This document shows, in pieces, positions 1 through 13,244 of a stretch of DNA of 64,000 nt. Position numbers and translations under genes: made by a program. The first letter of the stretch is position 1. Each line of letters begins with the position of its first letter. The notes beneath the pieces are model-generated. The model searched no databases, was not told the origin of the DNA, and saw only the letters and a program-made list of their open reading frames with translations. Source of the stretch: Owenia fusiformis (lineage: Eukaryota; Annelida; Polychaeta; Sabellida; Oweniidae); contig CAIIXF020000001.1 in NCBI GenBank assembly GCA_903813345.2, positions 22,527,915 to 22,591,914 of the forward strand, written 5' to 3'.

Positions 1-184
1 CAGTACAGTTCATCCAATATATCAACGTATGCAGAAGTATCACTCACCAATCTCACGTCATAAACTTACCCAATCAATCCAGGATTCATATATTAGTACT
101 CGACGCACTAACAATATTGGTAATCCAGCGTAGTTTTACATTTAGAGTCGATTCTCGCAACCAATCAAACCGAGTCTTTCTGTA

Positions 185-425
185 TCACGTTTTCACCTGC
201 GGAATATGTCATATTCACCTGCTGTATATGGCATATTCTGCAAGTGAGTATGACAAATTCTGCAGGTGAGTATCGGGTATTCACTGAAACCAATATATCG
301 CATATTCACTGCAGAATATCGCATACTCACCTGCGGAATATGTCATATACCGCAGGTGAGTATGGCATATTCACCCGTATCACAAATACCGCGCAACCAT
401 GAATGTATGCCATATTCCGCGTAAA
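185..425. repeat. Cluster of short palindromic ATATG-CATATTC motifs
   Basis: About ten imperfect copies of a motif resembling GAATATGNCATATTC, linked by CACCTGC or GCAGGTGAGTAT, lie in both orientations. Because the motif is nearly its own reverse complement the cluster can fold. No coding frame is seen. From about 426 to 1,072 I see only AT-rich sequence with no recognisable feature. Confidence 0.6.
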
Positions 426-1072
426 AAATACCATAAACATGGCACACTGAATTTTTTGAATATCTTAAAGTGGTTCAGATTTTCATTTATTGAAGATTTA
501 ATTCAAGACTAATTCAAAAAGATGAATATTTTTGTGGATGGTTCTCGGATCAATTACTATTATTACCACCTTGCGGGGCATGTTTTAGGGGTATTAGTGC
601 TAGTTTAGGTGGCATTTATGTTACTATATCGACCTGAGCAATAATTCTTATAACGTCATTTCTGCGAGCAATATTAAACAAAAACTGGATGATCAGTAGC
701 TGGATATGGCAGAATACCCATTCGAGAAAAAAATATTGGGCGAGACGGTATTAATTAATTTCAATAGAAAGTTTGGGTTCTAGCATTGCGTCATGGGACA
801 GTCTATTTTCTACTAAATAAAATAATCAAGGTAAACGCTTTTCTATTACTAAAGTTATTTGCTTGTAGAGATGCTTGTAGAGCCCGTATCGCAAAAATCA
901 TATATCCTTTTACCCCACACCATATCATATGCTTTATTGATGTTAAAATCCATTTTTATAAATAGTGGGAATAAATTCCTAACTCATCTTAGATTATGAT
1001 TTAAATGCAATATTATATGCGATCAAATGCTTTTTCCAAGGTTTTAAAATGTAAACAGTGCTCAGTTTCAGT

Positions 1073-2615
1073 GCTCAACGGGTGAAAACGTATGTAGGAA
1101 TATAGGCAGAAACAATTTGCAGATCAACGAAAACAAGATTGCGTTCAAAGAAAGTGAACTAAATAGAACCATTATTTTTAATCATGTTGAAAGCAAAATA
1201 TAGTCAGACAGAAGATATTATTTTCAATTAAACAGATAAAATCAATATATCATGCTAATGACCTTTCCAAAAGCAGATTCATAAGTGGAAAATTCGTTGT
1301 TAACTTCAAAAGTATCAATATCTAATATTTTTCATTGGACCTCTGTTAAACCCCTCAATGATAAGTAAACGGTAATGTTGACAGGTCCTCAACGGGTGAA
1401 AAGGTATGTAGGAATTTATGTTTTATTATTTGAACATATCATTTAACAATTGGCAGATCAACGAAAAACAAGATGATGTTAAAAGAAAGTGAACTAAATG
1501 AAACCATTATTTTTTATCATTTTGAATGCAAAATATAGTCAAACAGACTATCTAAGTTTCAATTAAACAGATAAAATCAATATGGCATACTAATATTAAT
1601 AACCTTTCAAAAAAGACTTCAAAAATATCAAAATCTAATATCTTTTATATTTTTCTGTGAATCCCTGTTAACCCCACAATTATTAATAAATAAGTTTATT
1701 GGTAACATCTAATGTGCATCGAGATAAAATCAACATGTCATACTAGTAAACTTTCTAAAAGCCGATTAATGACTAGATAATCTGTTGTAAACTTCAAAAC
1801 TATCAAAATCTAATATTTTTTGTTGACCCCTCCCTGTTAAACCCCTCAATGATAAATAAACGGTAAAGTCCTCAACAGGTGAAAATGTATCATTTACACA
1901 TATCATATCAATTGGCGGATCAACAAAAACAAGATGATGTTAAAAGAAAGTGAACAAAAGGGAACAATTATTTCTCATCATTTTGAATGCAAAATATAAT
2001 CAGACAGTCGATCTTATTTTCAATTAAACAGATAAAATCAAGATAAAATCAATAGGTTATGCTTATAACCTTGTCAAAAACCGATTCATGAGTAGATAAT
2101 CCTTTGTAAACTTCAAAAGTACCAAAATCTAATATTTTATTTTTTGTGGACCCCGGTCAAACCCCTCAATAATAAGTAAATGGTAATGTTGACAAGTGCT
2201 CAACATGTGAAAACGTATGTAGGAATATATGTCTTATCATTTAAACATATCAAAACAATAGGCGGATCAACAAAAAACAAGATGATGTTAAAAGAAAGTG
2301 AACTAAATGGAACAATTAATTTTAATCATTTTAAATGCAAAATATAGCCAGACATGTGATCTTATTTTCAATTAAACAGATAAAATCAATATGTCATGCT
2401 AATAACCTTCCCAAAAACCAATTCATAAGTAGATAATCTGTTGTAAACTTCAAAAATATCAAAGTCTAATATTTTTTATTTTTTGTGGACCCTTGTTAAA
2501 CCCCTCAATAATAAGTAAATGGTAATGTTGACAAGTGCTCAACAAGTGAAAATGTATGCAGGAATATGTGTTTTATCATTTAAACTCATCAAAACGATTG
2601 GAGGATGAACAGGAG
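1073..2615. repeat. Satellite-like tandem array, unit about 310-340 bp
   Basis: Units begin at CTCAACRGGTGAAAA near 1,073, 1,387, 1,870, 2,197 and 2,537. Each contains the landmarks AAAAGAAAGTGAACTAAA, CAATTAAACAGATAAAATCA, a CTAATATTTTT block and a GTTAAACCCCTCAAT block. A half unit starts near 1,716 and the last unit is cut at about 2,615. Copies differ by substitutions and small indels, so the array is diverged rather than recent. No coding capacity is seen. Confidence 0.8.
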
Positions 2616-3654
2616 GAAACAGCTTAATTAAGGCTTATCTGAGAAATTCCATTATCACTATTATACCGACGCGCATTGTACCGAAAGGCGTTATACATTA
2701 CTGAATGCCATAATCACTGTTCCACAACTAGTTACTTCCTGAAAGAATGTGGTACGGCCCTGCTCAACGCATTCCCAAAAAAGTCTGATTCTGTAGAATT
2801 AACCCTTTCCAAATGGAAAAACAGATGGCATGGTATCATGGGTATAGGTAGGGCTAAATAACATGACAAGAGTCATTTAATTTATTAATTTAATAAGTAA
2901 TTCCATTTGAATCAACTTAAAACATATAAGAATGTAACTATATGATATTATTGACATATGGATTGTGATTTCACATTAAAATTGTGATCCTTGTAAAAGA
3001 AAATGGACTTTTGAAGGTTTTCCAACATTGTGTCAATGGGGATTTAGCCTGACCATTTTTAGAAAACTTGAAAATCTCTAGAATTTGAATAAAGGTAAAT
3101 AACAGTGCAAAAACTAAGTTGTATTGATAGAAAATTACGTACAGAATTCAAATAGAAGAAAATGTTAGTCTTTAGTGGTTAAAAATGCAGATCTCCTAAA
3201 ATTTCATTAAAACGAGACCTTAACGAGATTAAGCTATATGGAAAAGCCACTATTAGATAGATGCCTTCACTAGGCTATTCTCTGTACTTGTGTCCATGCC
3301 TCATTTTGAGTAGCGAGTGTAAATTCTTTTCGGAAACATGATTATGTTTTCCCTGTAATATGAATTGGAGATATCTGACAAAATATGGATAGCCTAAAAT
3401 ATAAATTTTGTGTTTTTTAACATGCGGAAATATCTTGAACACTTTGAAACTGAAGTACAGTTCCTTAATAGGACGTTCAGTTTTCTTGTTTTTGTTCTAC
3501 ACAACACTTGTGTTTAATAGCCACGCGTAATTATTAATAAGCGTAATCAGATTATTTCAAGCGTCGAAATAGCTTATTTTCCTCGACGTATCCACAAACC
3601 TATTCACTTACCGTTATATTGAGCGATCTAGATGCGTCAATAATAATTGTTTTT

Positions 3655-3750
3655 ACTCATCGGCTTTAGTGGCCCGCAATACCTTTTATTTCATTCTTAC
3701 TCACTTACTCATCGGCTTTAGTGGCCCGCGATACCTTTTATTTCATTCAT
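3655..3750. repeat. 52-bp sequence duplicated in tandem
   Basis: The block starting ACTCATCGGCTTTAGTGGCC is present twice, at 3,655 and 3,707, with one mismatch in the GGCCCGCRATACC stretch. No function is suggested. Confidence 0.85.
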
Positions 3751-4061
3751 TTGTGAGACGCAATTGATATATTGGCAACAAATCAAATGTTCTAAATGAT
3801 TCTTCTTCATTTTGGAGTGTTTTCCTACCCGATATTCTTAAATATGTGTCTTAAATATTATACTTTACATTGATCACGATTCTTGTACTTTCTGTCTTTA
3901 CGACTCTCGTTCACGTTTGCACGAGTTGTTGATTGAATTGCCTTGATCGTTGGTCGAACTTTAATTCCAACTAAATCCGATTAATCAATTAAGAAATGTA
4001 ATATCATGTTCATCCAAGCAAATAATTGTAACAACTACATTATTTTTTAGCAGTTTTGACA

Positions 4062-4425
4062 CCTAAGCAGGGTAGTCTAGTGGCGTAGACTGAGGCTACT
4101 ATGCGGTTGAACGTCGTGGGATACGGAGGTCCCGCGTTCGAGCCCCAGGTACGGAGTTGTTGATCATTGTCACTACGGACACCCGGTCCGAAGGTCCAAC
4201 CGTTTACCGGCCCTTGGCATGGGTTGGTTCTCTGGCCGCTCTTGCCTAAGACAGATTGTGAGACTGTGGTTGGTTCCTCCACTAACGTGCTTTAGTAAAC
4301 TCCGGGAGTCATATAGTATGGTAGCGGGCCCCCACCAAGGGCAGTAGTGGAACGACGCGAATCGGTCCCAGTATGGTTGCCTTGCAACTGAAGAGACTCG
4401 AGGAAATCATGCCATTCGCAATGAC
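4062..4425 (+). mobile_element. tRNA-derived SINE-like element
   Basis: A box-A-like segment (GGTAGTCTAGTGG, near 4,069) is followed about 60 bp later by a box-B-like segment (GCGTTCGAGCCCC, near 4,132), the internal RNA polymerase III promoter arrangement of tRNA genes. The following 280 bp are GC-rich compared with the flanks and include a CTCTTGCCTAAGACA block, similar to the conserved central part of several metazoan SINE families. No acceptor-stem pairing of a functional tRNA is seen. The exact 3' end is uncertain. Confidence 0.6.
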
Positions 4426-4789
4426 CCAGAAAAGACTTTTGCTTCTTGATTTGACGTTTAATTCATGTATTTACATACTTTATTCATATTACTTTCCAGG
4501 CATATGTTGGTTTTCGGCACAATGCGCGTCGGTATAATGGGTTTCGGTTTAATACGCGTCGGTATATTGAGGTGATCCCGAAAACACAATAATTTTCAAT
4601 TGAATAATGCTTGCTACATTTCTAAAAGATGTTGGTTATTTATATTTATTAGAAATATGGTCCATTCTGTATATAAAATAAGAAAACCACTTACTATTCT
4701 GTGTTTGTCATTTGTCTTGGGATTGGGTGGATTGTACCCAAGCTGTACTGTTGATAGCCAAGGTGCAGTTAGACAGGTCAGAGTGGAGT

Positions 4790-5185
4790 CGTTACCCTAG
4801 AAACACAAATAGTAAACAGTAAAGGTTAACTCTGGAAACTTGTTCAACTAAATAAGTTGGAGTCGTTACAGAAGAAACACAATCAGTAAAGGATAACTCT
4901 GTAAACATGTTCAACTAAATAAGTTGAAGTTGTTACCCTGGAAGCACAATCAGTAAAGGATAACTATGTAAACATGTTCAACTAAATAAGTTGAAGTTGT
5001 TATCCTGGAAGCACAATCAGTAAAGGTTAACTATGTAAACATGTTCAACTAAATAAGTTGAAATTGTTACCCTGGAAACACAATCAGTAAAGGTTAACTC
5101 TATAAATACGATCTACTAGGCCAAGTAAGGTCGTAAGTAGGTTACCCTAGAAACACAATGAGTAAAGGAAACTCTGGAAACGTGT
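4790..5185. repeat. Tandem array, unit about 66-70 bp, six copies
   Basis: Units start at GTTACCCTRGAAACACAAT near 4,792, 4,866, 4,930, 4,998, 5,066 and 5,140, and contain CAGTAAAGGTTAACTCTG and GTTCAACTAAATAAGTTG. The array is presumably intronic to the minus-strand FRRS1-like gene whose last visible exon ends at 5,386. Confidence 0.85.
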
Positions 5186-5385
5186 TCACTCGATAGAGAT
5201 TAAGCAGTTGACCTAGATACATAAAGAGTAACAGTAAAGGTTCACAGGGTAACTCAAGTAAAAATTTAGAGGTTGTTTTAACAAAAAGAAAACTTTACAT
5301 GTGAAGATGTTTCTTATATACAGGCTTTAATATGTGGTCCAAAAAGGGACTTGCAGTTACATTATTTCAATTTGCTTTAACCTAC

Positions 5386-8300
5386 CATTCTAACATCATC
5401 ACTAAAGGCCAATGACATGAAATGATCAGCTTTTCCTTTCATTTCAAAATCAATGAAGTCTCCGTCAACTTTGTAAGTGACCAAAAAGTCACAATCGTAG
5501 AAGCAATAACGAGGTGACATTAAACAGCCTTTCGTTTCGCCACAACCATCTGCTGTGATTACTGCACTCAAATTAGGTTTCACCTAAAACATCAAAATTA
5601 GCATAATAATTGTCAAATTCAAAATAAAAAGGAAAACATTTAAAAAAATATAGGGAATGTGTACTTTCAGAAGAAGTTTTTTCCATGAAGAATTATATTT
5701 TATATTAATAACAAATGTTAGAAAGACAAGCTATTACCTCTCCCAGAAACTCCGCAGAGGCATCTGGTACCATTGCCTTGACAACAGAACTCTTGACATC
5801 ATACCAGAAGACAGCATATGATTGGATGAATGTTGCACTGAAAAAATGGCCTGATAAAGCAAATGACTGAAACACATGCATGCATTAAAATTAGAAATCC
5901 CATCGGCTTTATATTATGGAGTGTCCCCAAATATCTGTTCATTGGTATAATATTGCTAGTCTGGCCCATACCCAAGAGTGGATGGGTGACTCCTCTGTAA
6001 AAGAAATGGATGTTGTGTAAAATCTGATGAGAAACGTCTGAGATTTCTCCTTACCTGAAATGGATATCTCCAACAGATGTAGCAGGTGCTTTCCAGGTGA
6101 ATGTTAGGTTATATTTTGGTTCATTGTTCATATGGGTTAGGCAGTTCTGAAAATATGAAGTAGGCTCTGTCATCTTACTCAAATCTACATGTCATAGGCA
6201 CAAATATTCAGATCGATACTAGGCATTTTTGACTCTTATCCACAAACCGAGATGGATGTACACTCCCATCCATAAGTGTGCCAACCACCCAACTATTGTA
6301 ATAAGGATAAACATTGAGATTCATTATTAACTTTTCAGTTGTTCAACTTATGGAGGGGAGTGTGATTTCATAGTATTGCGTTATGATTTAATTTTGCATC
6401 ACTTTGCTCCATATCAGATACTCATATTTTCCTACTCACTGTAACTCTTCACATATGTAAGTAATAATGAGCCATTTAGATTAAATAAAAAGCAATTGGT
6501 TGAGTCTTAAATAAAGATTGGTGGAACTCTTTCTTGGCCTTAAGACAAACAAAGGAATAGATACAGAAAAAACAATGAATAGACAATGAATCAAATAGAA
6601 AAAAACAAATGAATAGACAACCAAACAGAAATCAATCAGAAAAAAACAAATGAATAGACAATCAAACAGAAATCAATCAGAAAAAACAAACGAAGAGACA
6701 ATCAAACAGCGAAAAAAACAAATGAAACAGCAAATGAATAGACAAACAAACAGAAAAACAAATGAATAGACAATCAAACAGAAAAAGCAAATGAATAGCT
6801 AAACAGAAAAAACAGATGTATATAGTCGCACAAACGAATAGACAAACAAATTAATGGCTAGATAAATAAATAGAAGACAACTGAATTGACAAAACAAAGG
6901 AAGGAAGACATATGAATGAATACACAAATAGACGAATATGTTAGGGATATGTTGTGTAGAATCCCGAAAGTATTATATAATATTTCACAGCGCTGAAAGC
7001 CCAGATTTTATCCTGTGTTCATTTATATTCATAAACAGATAAACAATGTTCCCAATTTCAGTGGATCAACAAGCATCTTCTGCGATCAATTATTAGGCAA
7101 GCGTAAAGGCAAGTGCTGCGCAACTCATGCAAAATTTGGAAAGCAACACCTTCAAGGAATGGTTATTCCACATAAGTCCAGGGCTTAAATCCTGAAATCG
7201 AATTAATGTCTACCTTGTTATCTCCTTTGGGATACCATGTCTGCGGTTTAACATCATTTGGGAAGTTCGTGAACCCTCCAACAATCTCCTCTTTATCCCC
7301 ATTCACTCTCTGACTTCTGATCTGAAACCCACGGAAGGCTAGTGCATCTTTCGACCACATCGTCACTAAATATACGAGAGAATAAGGTATGGAAATTAAT
7401 AACGTAAAATGGACCAAACATTTGGATCCACTATCACCAACAAATACCGGGTCAAATGTGATTTTTGCAGCCGAGGAAGCCAAAGTAACATTTATAACTT
7501 GTATTGTGGGAGATATATGACGGTTTGGGCAGAAGAAGTATACGTGTATGTAGACTGTATTGTTCGTACCAATATTCATTTGAGACTGTGACTAGGTATA
7601 GAACATTAGTTTAACTCTGGTACCTGTGAGATCTTGGCCAGGGCTATATGACGTAGGAGACACAGTGATGGTGTATGGAGCATCGGTAGTCTGTCTCTCG
7701 GCACCTTTGTGCTTCGGGAAGATGATAGCGCATGATTTGAAAGGTGCGCCAAAAGGGAAAGCCCCACCTAGAAGGAAAATAAATGGTATAACGAATGGTT
7801 TTGATAAAATCTTGAGGAACAATAGACTAAAGATAATAAGTTATTACAATATTTATGCTAATGGACACCCTTCACAAATCAAATGACATTTCTGCATCTT
7901 GGATATTCAACTACTTAGTATTTATTAATCAGTATGACTTAATCATATTTCAGAAATTAAAATTAGAATTGCAAGGGAAATATCATCCTCCGTACGCAGG
8001 GCTCCAAAATCCAGAATACCTTCTTTCTTTTCACCGGGGGGGGGGGGGGTACGGATTCTGGACACCTGCTTAGGATGATGGGAAACATCGGCTTCTGGCT
8101 TTTGAAAAGATGGTTTCCAACATTTGATGGCATTGTGGGAATCACAGTCTATACTATCCATAAGTTTTAAATAAAGTATTGACCTTTCCAATGAATGTCC
8201 AAGTAAAGGTGTAAGTAACATTTCTTAATGTGAAAACTCTTAGGATCAAACTTTTTGAGGTACATGCACAATACCTATAAATAATGTACACCTTTACTAA

Positions 8301-10487
8301 ATTATAGCATCTATAAGAACACCACAAATGATTTCTCTTCAAAATTACAGTGTCAATCCGATTACTTATTTCAAGATATCATATATTGTATATGTATTAA
8401 TATTGCAGATACATGGTGTTCGGGAAGCGATGGGAAATGCTGACATTAAATTTACAAAACAATGCTGAGAAGTATGAAACCAAATTAAAATCTCTGTGAT
8501 TTATTTATGGTCTTACAAAGGGCCATTATCTCCGGAATGTTTCATTAAAATATTTCACTTTACTTCTCCGGAAGATTTTACCAAAATGTGGGAATGTCCA
8601 ATATAAATCGTTTGTATTACTTCATGAACACCCTGTATAGTATACCCTTCACTGTATCAATGTACTCTTGTATTACTTATCTTTTAGCGGCATGCTTGTC
8701 AATATTAACCATATCTAAGATGAGATAGCAAAATCACACATTTTGTGGACTCTCAGAAATTAGTACAAATAACGATTCATATTTAAGTTGTAGCACTAAC
8801 TGACAAAGCAGGAAGAGTCAAATTTGCAAAATTGGTACATTAAATGGAAATAAAATCACATTGTTAGATTTCCTTTTTGGTTTAAAAATCACCATAAGAA
8901 GAGAATTTTAAAATATTCCACACCTTTTGACATGTACAAAATAGAGATTTCAAATCTGTTTACACTGTGTTGGTAAGCTGATAAAGTATGAATATGAATA
9001 AAAATCTCTGATTGTTGCCCTGAAACTATATTTCCATTTTCTGACATCGACATATTGAGGTTAAAATAGGATAATTGGTTTTCGGATAATAATCCATTAT
9101 GAAAGTTATCATGGCCTCTTATTAGTTCCGTTCTAGCTAGAAACAGAAAGTTACAATGAATACCAGAATGATAATTAGAAACATTTTAAGCAATATTAAT
9201 ATTGTTCTTGTCATATAACTATAGTAAAACCTGTATGTTTTGAACATTTTTTTGCCGAGAAAAACGTTTACTGTTGGTAGGTGTTCACTACAGAGAGGTT
9301 AATCTATATGGATGTCAATAGAGTATGTGGGGACGAAGGGTGTCCACTAGAGTCTAAGAGAGGTGCTCACTGAGACAGGATTTACTGTAATCTGCCATAG
9401 TGATGTATCGGCAGAATATTGAGACGACTCCATGTACAATTATTAGAAACTTGATGTTAGAATTTGAACCAGTGTTTCAGTTTATTATTGTAAAAGTAAA
9501 ATGCTGACTCATGTTAGAACTACTATACGAGGGGTGATTACAAAGTTGCTTCCTTGATTCCAAGCCCTGAAGTGGCTATGGCAACCAATATTTCTTATGG
9601 AATATTTCTGTTATACTTAATGTTTTTCTGTCTTAATACGACATGCTGCACATCCTGTAAGAATTTTATTAGAATATTTTGAAAAATAAAGAAATGGAGA
9701 GATATATTATGAGAACATAACTCGTATTGTTGGGCTGGTGGTTTATATAAACCTGTTTTGTTAACTGTGTATACAAATCTCACTTTCAAAACTACATCCT
9801 AGTTTCCACAGAGATGGATGATGAGGATACTGCAACCTGCTGACATAAATTGTTGTATACAGTAATGTCAAAATCAACTTATTGAAAAACATTCCACGGC
9901 AAAAATGTAAAAAATTAGATCACAAATATCTGTCGGACTAGAATCCATTTTGTTACGAAAGTGCCTTACGTGACTGAGGGTCCCCACTGAGAGTAGTGCC
10001 CATAAAATGACACATTATTTCAACAGAGAGAATTGAAAGTCATATCTATAATTACTGTACAGCATCTATTTATTTCACCTTATTACTGTAAAGCTTTACT
10101 CATGATCATGCCTACAGACCCCCCCCCCCAGAATAACCTTGCACTCTGACCCCAGTGTATCCGAATTCATATTTGATTTGCACGAAACACTAGATAATCA
10201 AATTAACGTTGCATCCCACAAATCATGATCCCAGTGTACATATATTTAATTTGCATAAGATACCAGAAGCTGTCAAAGTAGCTATTGTCGGTGAGACAAC
10301 CACGAGTTTCAAATTCTGAATATGACAAAATTATGCTTGTATGAAAAATGTCCTTTTGTTAATATTGATAACGTGCTTATATTAGTCTCTCAAAAATCAA
10401 GAGAGCAAGCCATAAGATTACAAAAGCCCACCAACCTTGAATGAACAATCCAGAGATGAAACACAGAACATGTAGTAAATTCCTCAT
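5386..10487 (-). CDS. FRRS1-like protein: Reeler domain and start of DOMON domain (3'-partial)
   Basis: Six exons on the minus strand join with consistent phases into 246 codons: 10,487-10,436; 7,767-7,624; 7,365-7,214; 6,146-6,055; 5,837-5,738; 5,583-5,386. Every intron has GT-AG ends. Exon 1 encodes a signal peptide (MRNLLHVLCFISGLFIQ). Exons 2-5 form a Reeler domain: FPFGAP, the hallmark YTITVSPTSYSPGQ, FRGFQIRSQ, then NLTFTWKAPATSVGDIHF and ATFIQSYAVFWYDV. Exon 6 opens a DOMON domain: CGETKGCLMSPRYC, DCDFLVTYKV, MSLAFSDD. This order is that of ferric-chelate reductase 1 homologues, whose remaining DOMON and cytochrome b561 membrane part are not visible and would lie left of the window. 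Known homologues are secretory-pathway or membrane heme proteins; a reductase function is inferred only. The internal ATG before FPFGAP lies in the intron, just ahead of a TTCCTTCTAG acceptor, which is why I place the start in exon 1. Confidence 0.85.
6540..6935. repeat. Degenerate AATGAATAGACAATCAAACAG tandem array in intron
   Basis: Purine-rich repeats built on AAACARATGAATAGACAA with variable length, inside an intron of the FRRS1-like gene between the exons at 6,055 and 7,214. Low complexity, no coding signal. Confidence 0.8.
9217..9391. mobile_element. Short MITE with TACAGTAAAWCCTG ends
   Basis: The left end TATAGTAAAACCTGT and the right end ACAGGATTTACTGTA are inverted copies flanked by TA. 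The interior has GGTGTTCACTACAGAGAGGT and GGTGTCCACTAGAGTC blocks of the kind common in short TA-flanked invertebrate MITEs. It lies in the first intron of the FRRS1-like gene. A further stretch near 9,528 (ACGAGGGGTGATTACAAAGT) resembles a mariner-type end, but no partner end was found. Confidence 0.55.
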
Positions 10488-11900
10488 GGCTGTTCAGATG
10501 TATAGTGAAGCTCAAAGTATTCGGCACAGCAAAACTTACTTAACTTTCATGATAAACAGGGACTCTCTCAAGGTTGTTTATATCTGTTTCAGGGATAGAA
10601 GTCCATTGCTGAATAGACTGACCTTATCCGTGGGCTGAGATACCATCCAGTTGTCCGAATCTCTCCTAAATGTGTGTGAACCATCTTGGAAATCGATGAT
10701 GTTGGTATACTAACTCGGGAATAATAAGTTAAAGAATAATATATGGCAGAAAATATCCCTTGTGTAAATTATATAATAATGAGACAGTGCTCAAACATGA
10801 AGAAATTCAACAAGCATGTCATAAGAAGCTAAGTCAAACGATTAATACACTGTCCCCGATTACTCAAATCTCAGATGTTATTTAAGTATCAATATTTGAC
10901 ATGGTCCCCTAATCTTAGACAGTATTTGCCAAATGCGAAGGTACAAAAGTGATAAGTGGATAAATTCTAGAGTCTCTAGGAATTTATTTTAAGTAGTCTT
11001 ATATCGTCCTTTCTCACCCACTCTTTATTTTCCGAGATAAAGCGCTCGAGATTCGTAAGATGCATTTGCAGAGTACAATCGATCAATCATAGATAGGATG
11101 GGTGAGGGTCGTGTACATTTTCTTGTCAAGAAGACCAAAGGGCAACATTAAAAACAACAACAACAAGAAAACTGATTCTAGAACTTTTGAGACATAGGTA
11201 AATATTATGGTATCGTTGTTTGGGTTAGATCTATATGTAGTGTACATAGTCCTGCTAGTAGTTTTCCCTGGACAATGTGTTTCCCTGACCCTGGCGTTTC
11301 ACCAAGTCCCTCACTGATGTTTTCCCTGGTCCCTTGTGTTTTCCCTTGCTTAAATCGTTACCGCAGTTAATCCCCATGCCCCTGGTGCTGAAGATGTTAC
11401 AAAGAGCAATACATAAATACAAACATATACATATGTATAGCCGAATCTTATGATCGGACAAACGTATTGTCTTAATACACTTTGAGGACATGGCACATAA
11501 ATGAAATGATTTACATTCCCAAGATTTTGACGTGGGGATGTTCGATGTGTAGATTAAGAGAAGAAACTAAAAACTCAGTCATAAGCCTACCAACGAGAAC
11601 TAACTGAATTGATACATTTTATAAATAAACTTTTCAATCAACGTCGGGAGCTACTTGAAAAAGGAATAAACTAGTTTGTAAGATCGTTATATTTAAATAT
11701 TTTTCTTAACAATGCATTTAACTGTATAACTGTATAATTATGTCTTGTAATTGATTTTGTGAGGAAGTCAATTGTTTTGGCTTGAAACACAATACAATTT
11801 TGAATCTTATATCGATAGAAAGATGGCAGTTTGATTCATATATTCACACATATCTTTATTCTTCAGCATGTCCTGTTTAAATGATTACAGCATGATCATA
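10488..11900. other. Stretch without a recognisable gene
   Basis: Upstream of the FRRS1-like start codon. AT-rich, only short frames that match nothing I know. A promoter for the minus-strand gene should lie at the left edge of this stretch but no specific element can be named. Confidence 0.5.
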
Positions 11901-12137
11901 GGCGTAGCCAGGGGGTGCAATCACACCCCCCCCCCTATAACCAATAAATATATAACCATGAGATAGAAGAAAATAGCTTTAAAATGCTTTTTATTTGCAG
12001 CTTCTAGCTTAATTTTGAAGGAAGTTGCATCTGTAAAATTCAAGATAAATCTTAACCCCCTGACTGAAAACCGATTTTTTGGGGCGATCGCAACACCCCC
12101 CCCCTCCCCTGACTGAAAGCTGGGTACGCCCCTGATG
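11901..12137. mobile_element. MITE with GGCGTA-CCCAG ends and C-runs
   Basis: The left end TAGGCGTAGCCAGGGGG and the right end CTGGGTACGCCCCTG are imperfect inverted copies enclosing about 200 bp with long C tracts next to each end. The flanks repeat TGATCAT/TGATGATC. The same general end type recurs at 18,792-18,966 and 48,800-48,921. The rest of 12,140-13,244 shows no gene. Confidence 0.55.
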
Positions 12138-13244
12138 ATCCTGATGATGATGTCCCGATTGTGATAATAGAACTTGAATGGTGGAGGAGTGGTATTAGAC
12201 ACTGTTTCTTTTAACGTTTGACCATGGTTTGGGATACTTGGGGTTTGTTTTCCTTGTAAATGGGGTACTCTACAGATGTTTCATTTTTCTTGCTGTGTTC
12301 TGTAACAATGCTTGGTCCTTTCTCATCTGGAACTTGTGCACATCACGGTGGGAAACAAAGGTATGAAGTTGACAATCAAACTGGTAAGCGAGTATGACTT
12401 GTATGCATACATATTCGTAAAATGGAAAATATTTTAGAGGATTTTTTATGACGTGAACCACAAACGTAAACATTTACGGGTCCCGTTTACGTACTATGAA
12501 CTAAGGTGCCTTAAACTGAGCACTTCCGACGTAACGTAAACGTTTTTCTTTTTCTTAGCAGCCTTCGTTTTATGTTCTACTTTAAAAGTATAAACAATAT
12601 TACTTTATTGACAAATTGATGAAAGACGTACAGTGAGAGTCAATTAAACATTTGCTTAAAACGTTGAAATTGAATTTATGTTTTATCCACCTCATGAATT
12701 TGCATTTACTAAATTAGATTTTTAAAATTGCTTGATCATACCCAGGTAAATCCAGGTGAGTTGCAAATCATTAGGACCTAAACAAGCCATGATCTATATT
12801 AATGTATACATTCATACCTCAATATATTTGTCCACGTAATAACGAAACAAACAATTCTATTACGTTATAACCTTCCAATATAAATGCCGCAGTAAGTAAT
12901 GGCCATTGATCTGTCTTTAAACCAACTGAAACATTGATTGCCTTTATCAAATTTCAATAAACGGGACATCCTACGTATTAGTAACAGGTAACATGTAACG
13001 TAAATCAGATGGCGAATTAAAATTGGAACTTTTCGCAGAGATCCATGGCAACATTATAGAATACACAAACGATGAATGAATTCATGTGTGAAACAACATT
13101 TTTGATTAAGTTGTATAAGTAAACAATTTAATTTTGCTTCACATATTTTAAAATATTTATACCAGCAAACTATTATAGTGATAATTTATTTGATTTAATG
13201 GCTAGCCCAAATGCATTTTGTTAGAGTGACAATATCAGCGAGAC

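Larger units (their letters stand above)
2656..4574. mobile_element. Possible DNA transposon with ACCGACGCG inverted ends
   Basis: The block TATACCGACGCGCATTGT at about 2,671 recurs inverted at 4,515-4,560, where it is present twice (the outer copy reads TATACCGACGCGTATTAAAC). The outermost bases are CAC and GTG. I could not find a matching target duplication (attat on the left, atccc on the right), so the boundaries are uncertain. Inside are a 61-codon open frame at 2,676-2,861 that matches nothing I know, a 52-bp duplication (3,655-3,750) and a SINE-like sequence. Confidence 0.4.

Noticed and set aside
4069-4145. Possible tRNA gene
   Set aside because: Box-A- and box-B-like sequences are present but no acceptor stem closes; a SINE explains it better.
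8154-8342. Minus-strand stretch NVTYTFTWTF that resembles part of a Reeler domain
   Set aside because: It lies upstream of the true Reeler exons in an intron, lacks the rest of the domain and has no matching splice sites.
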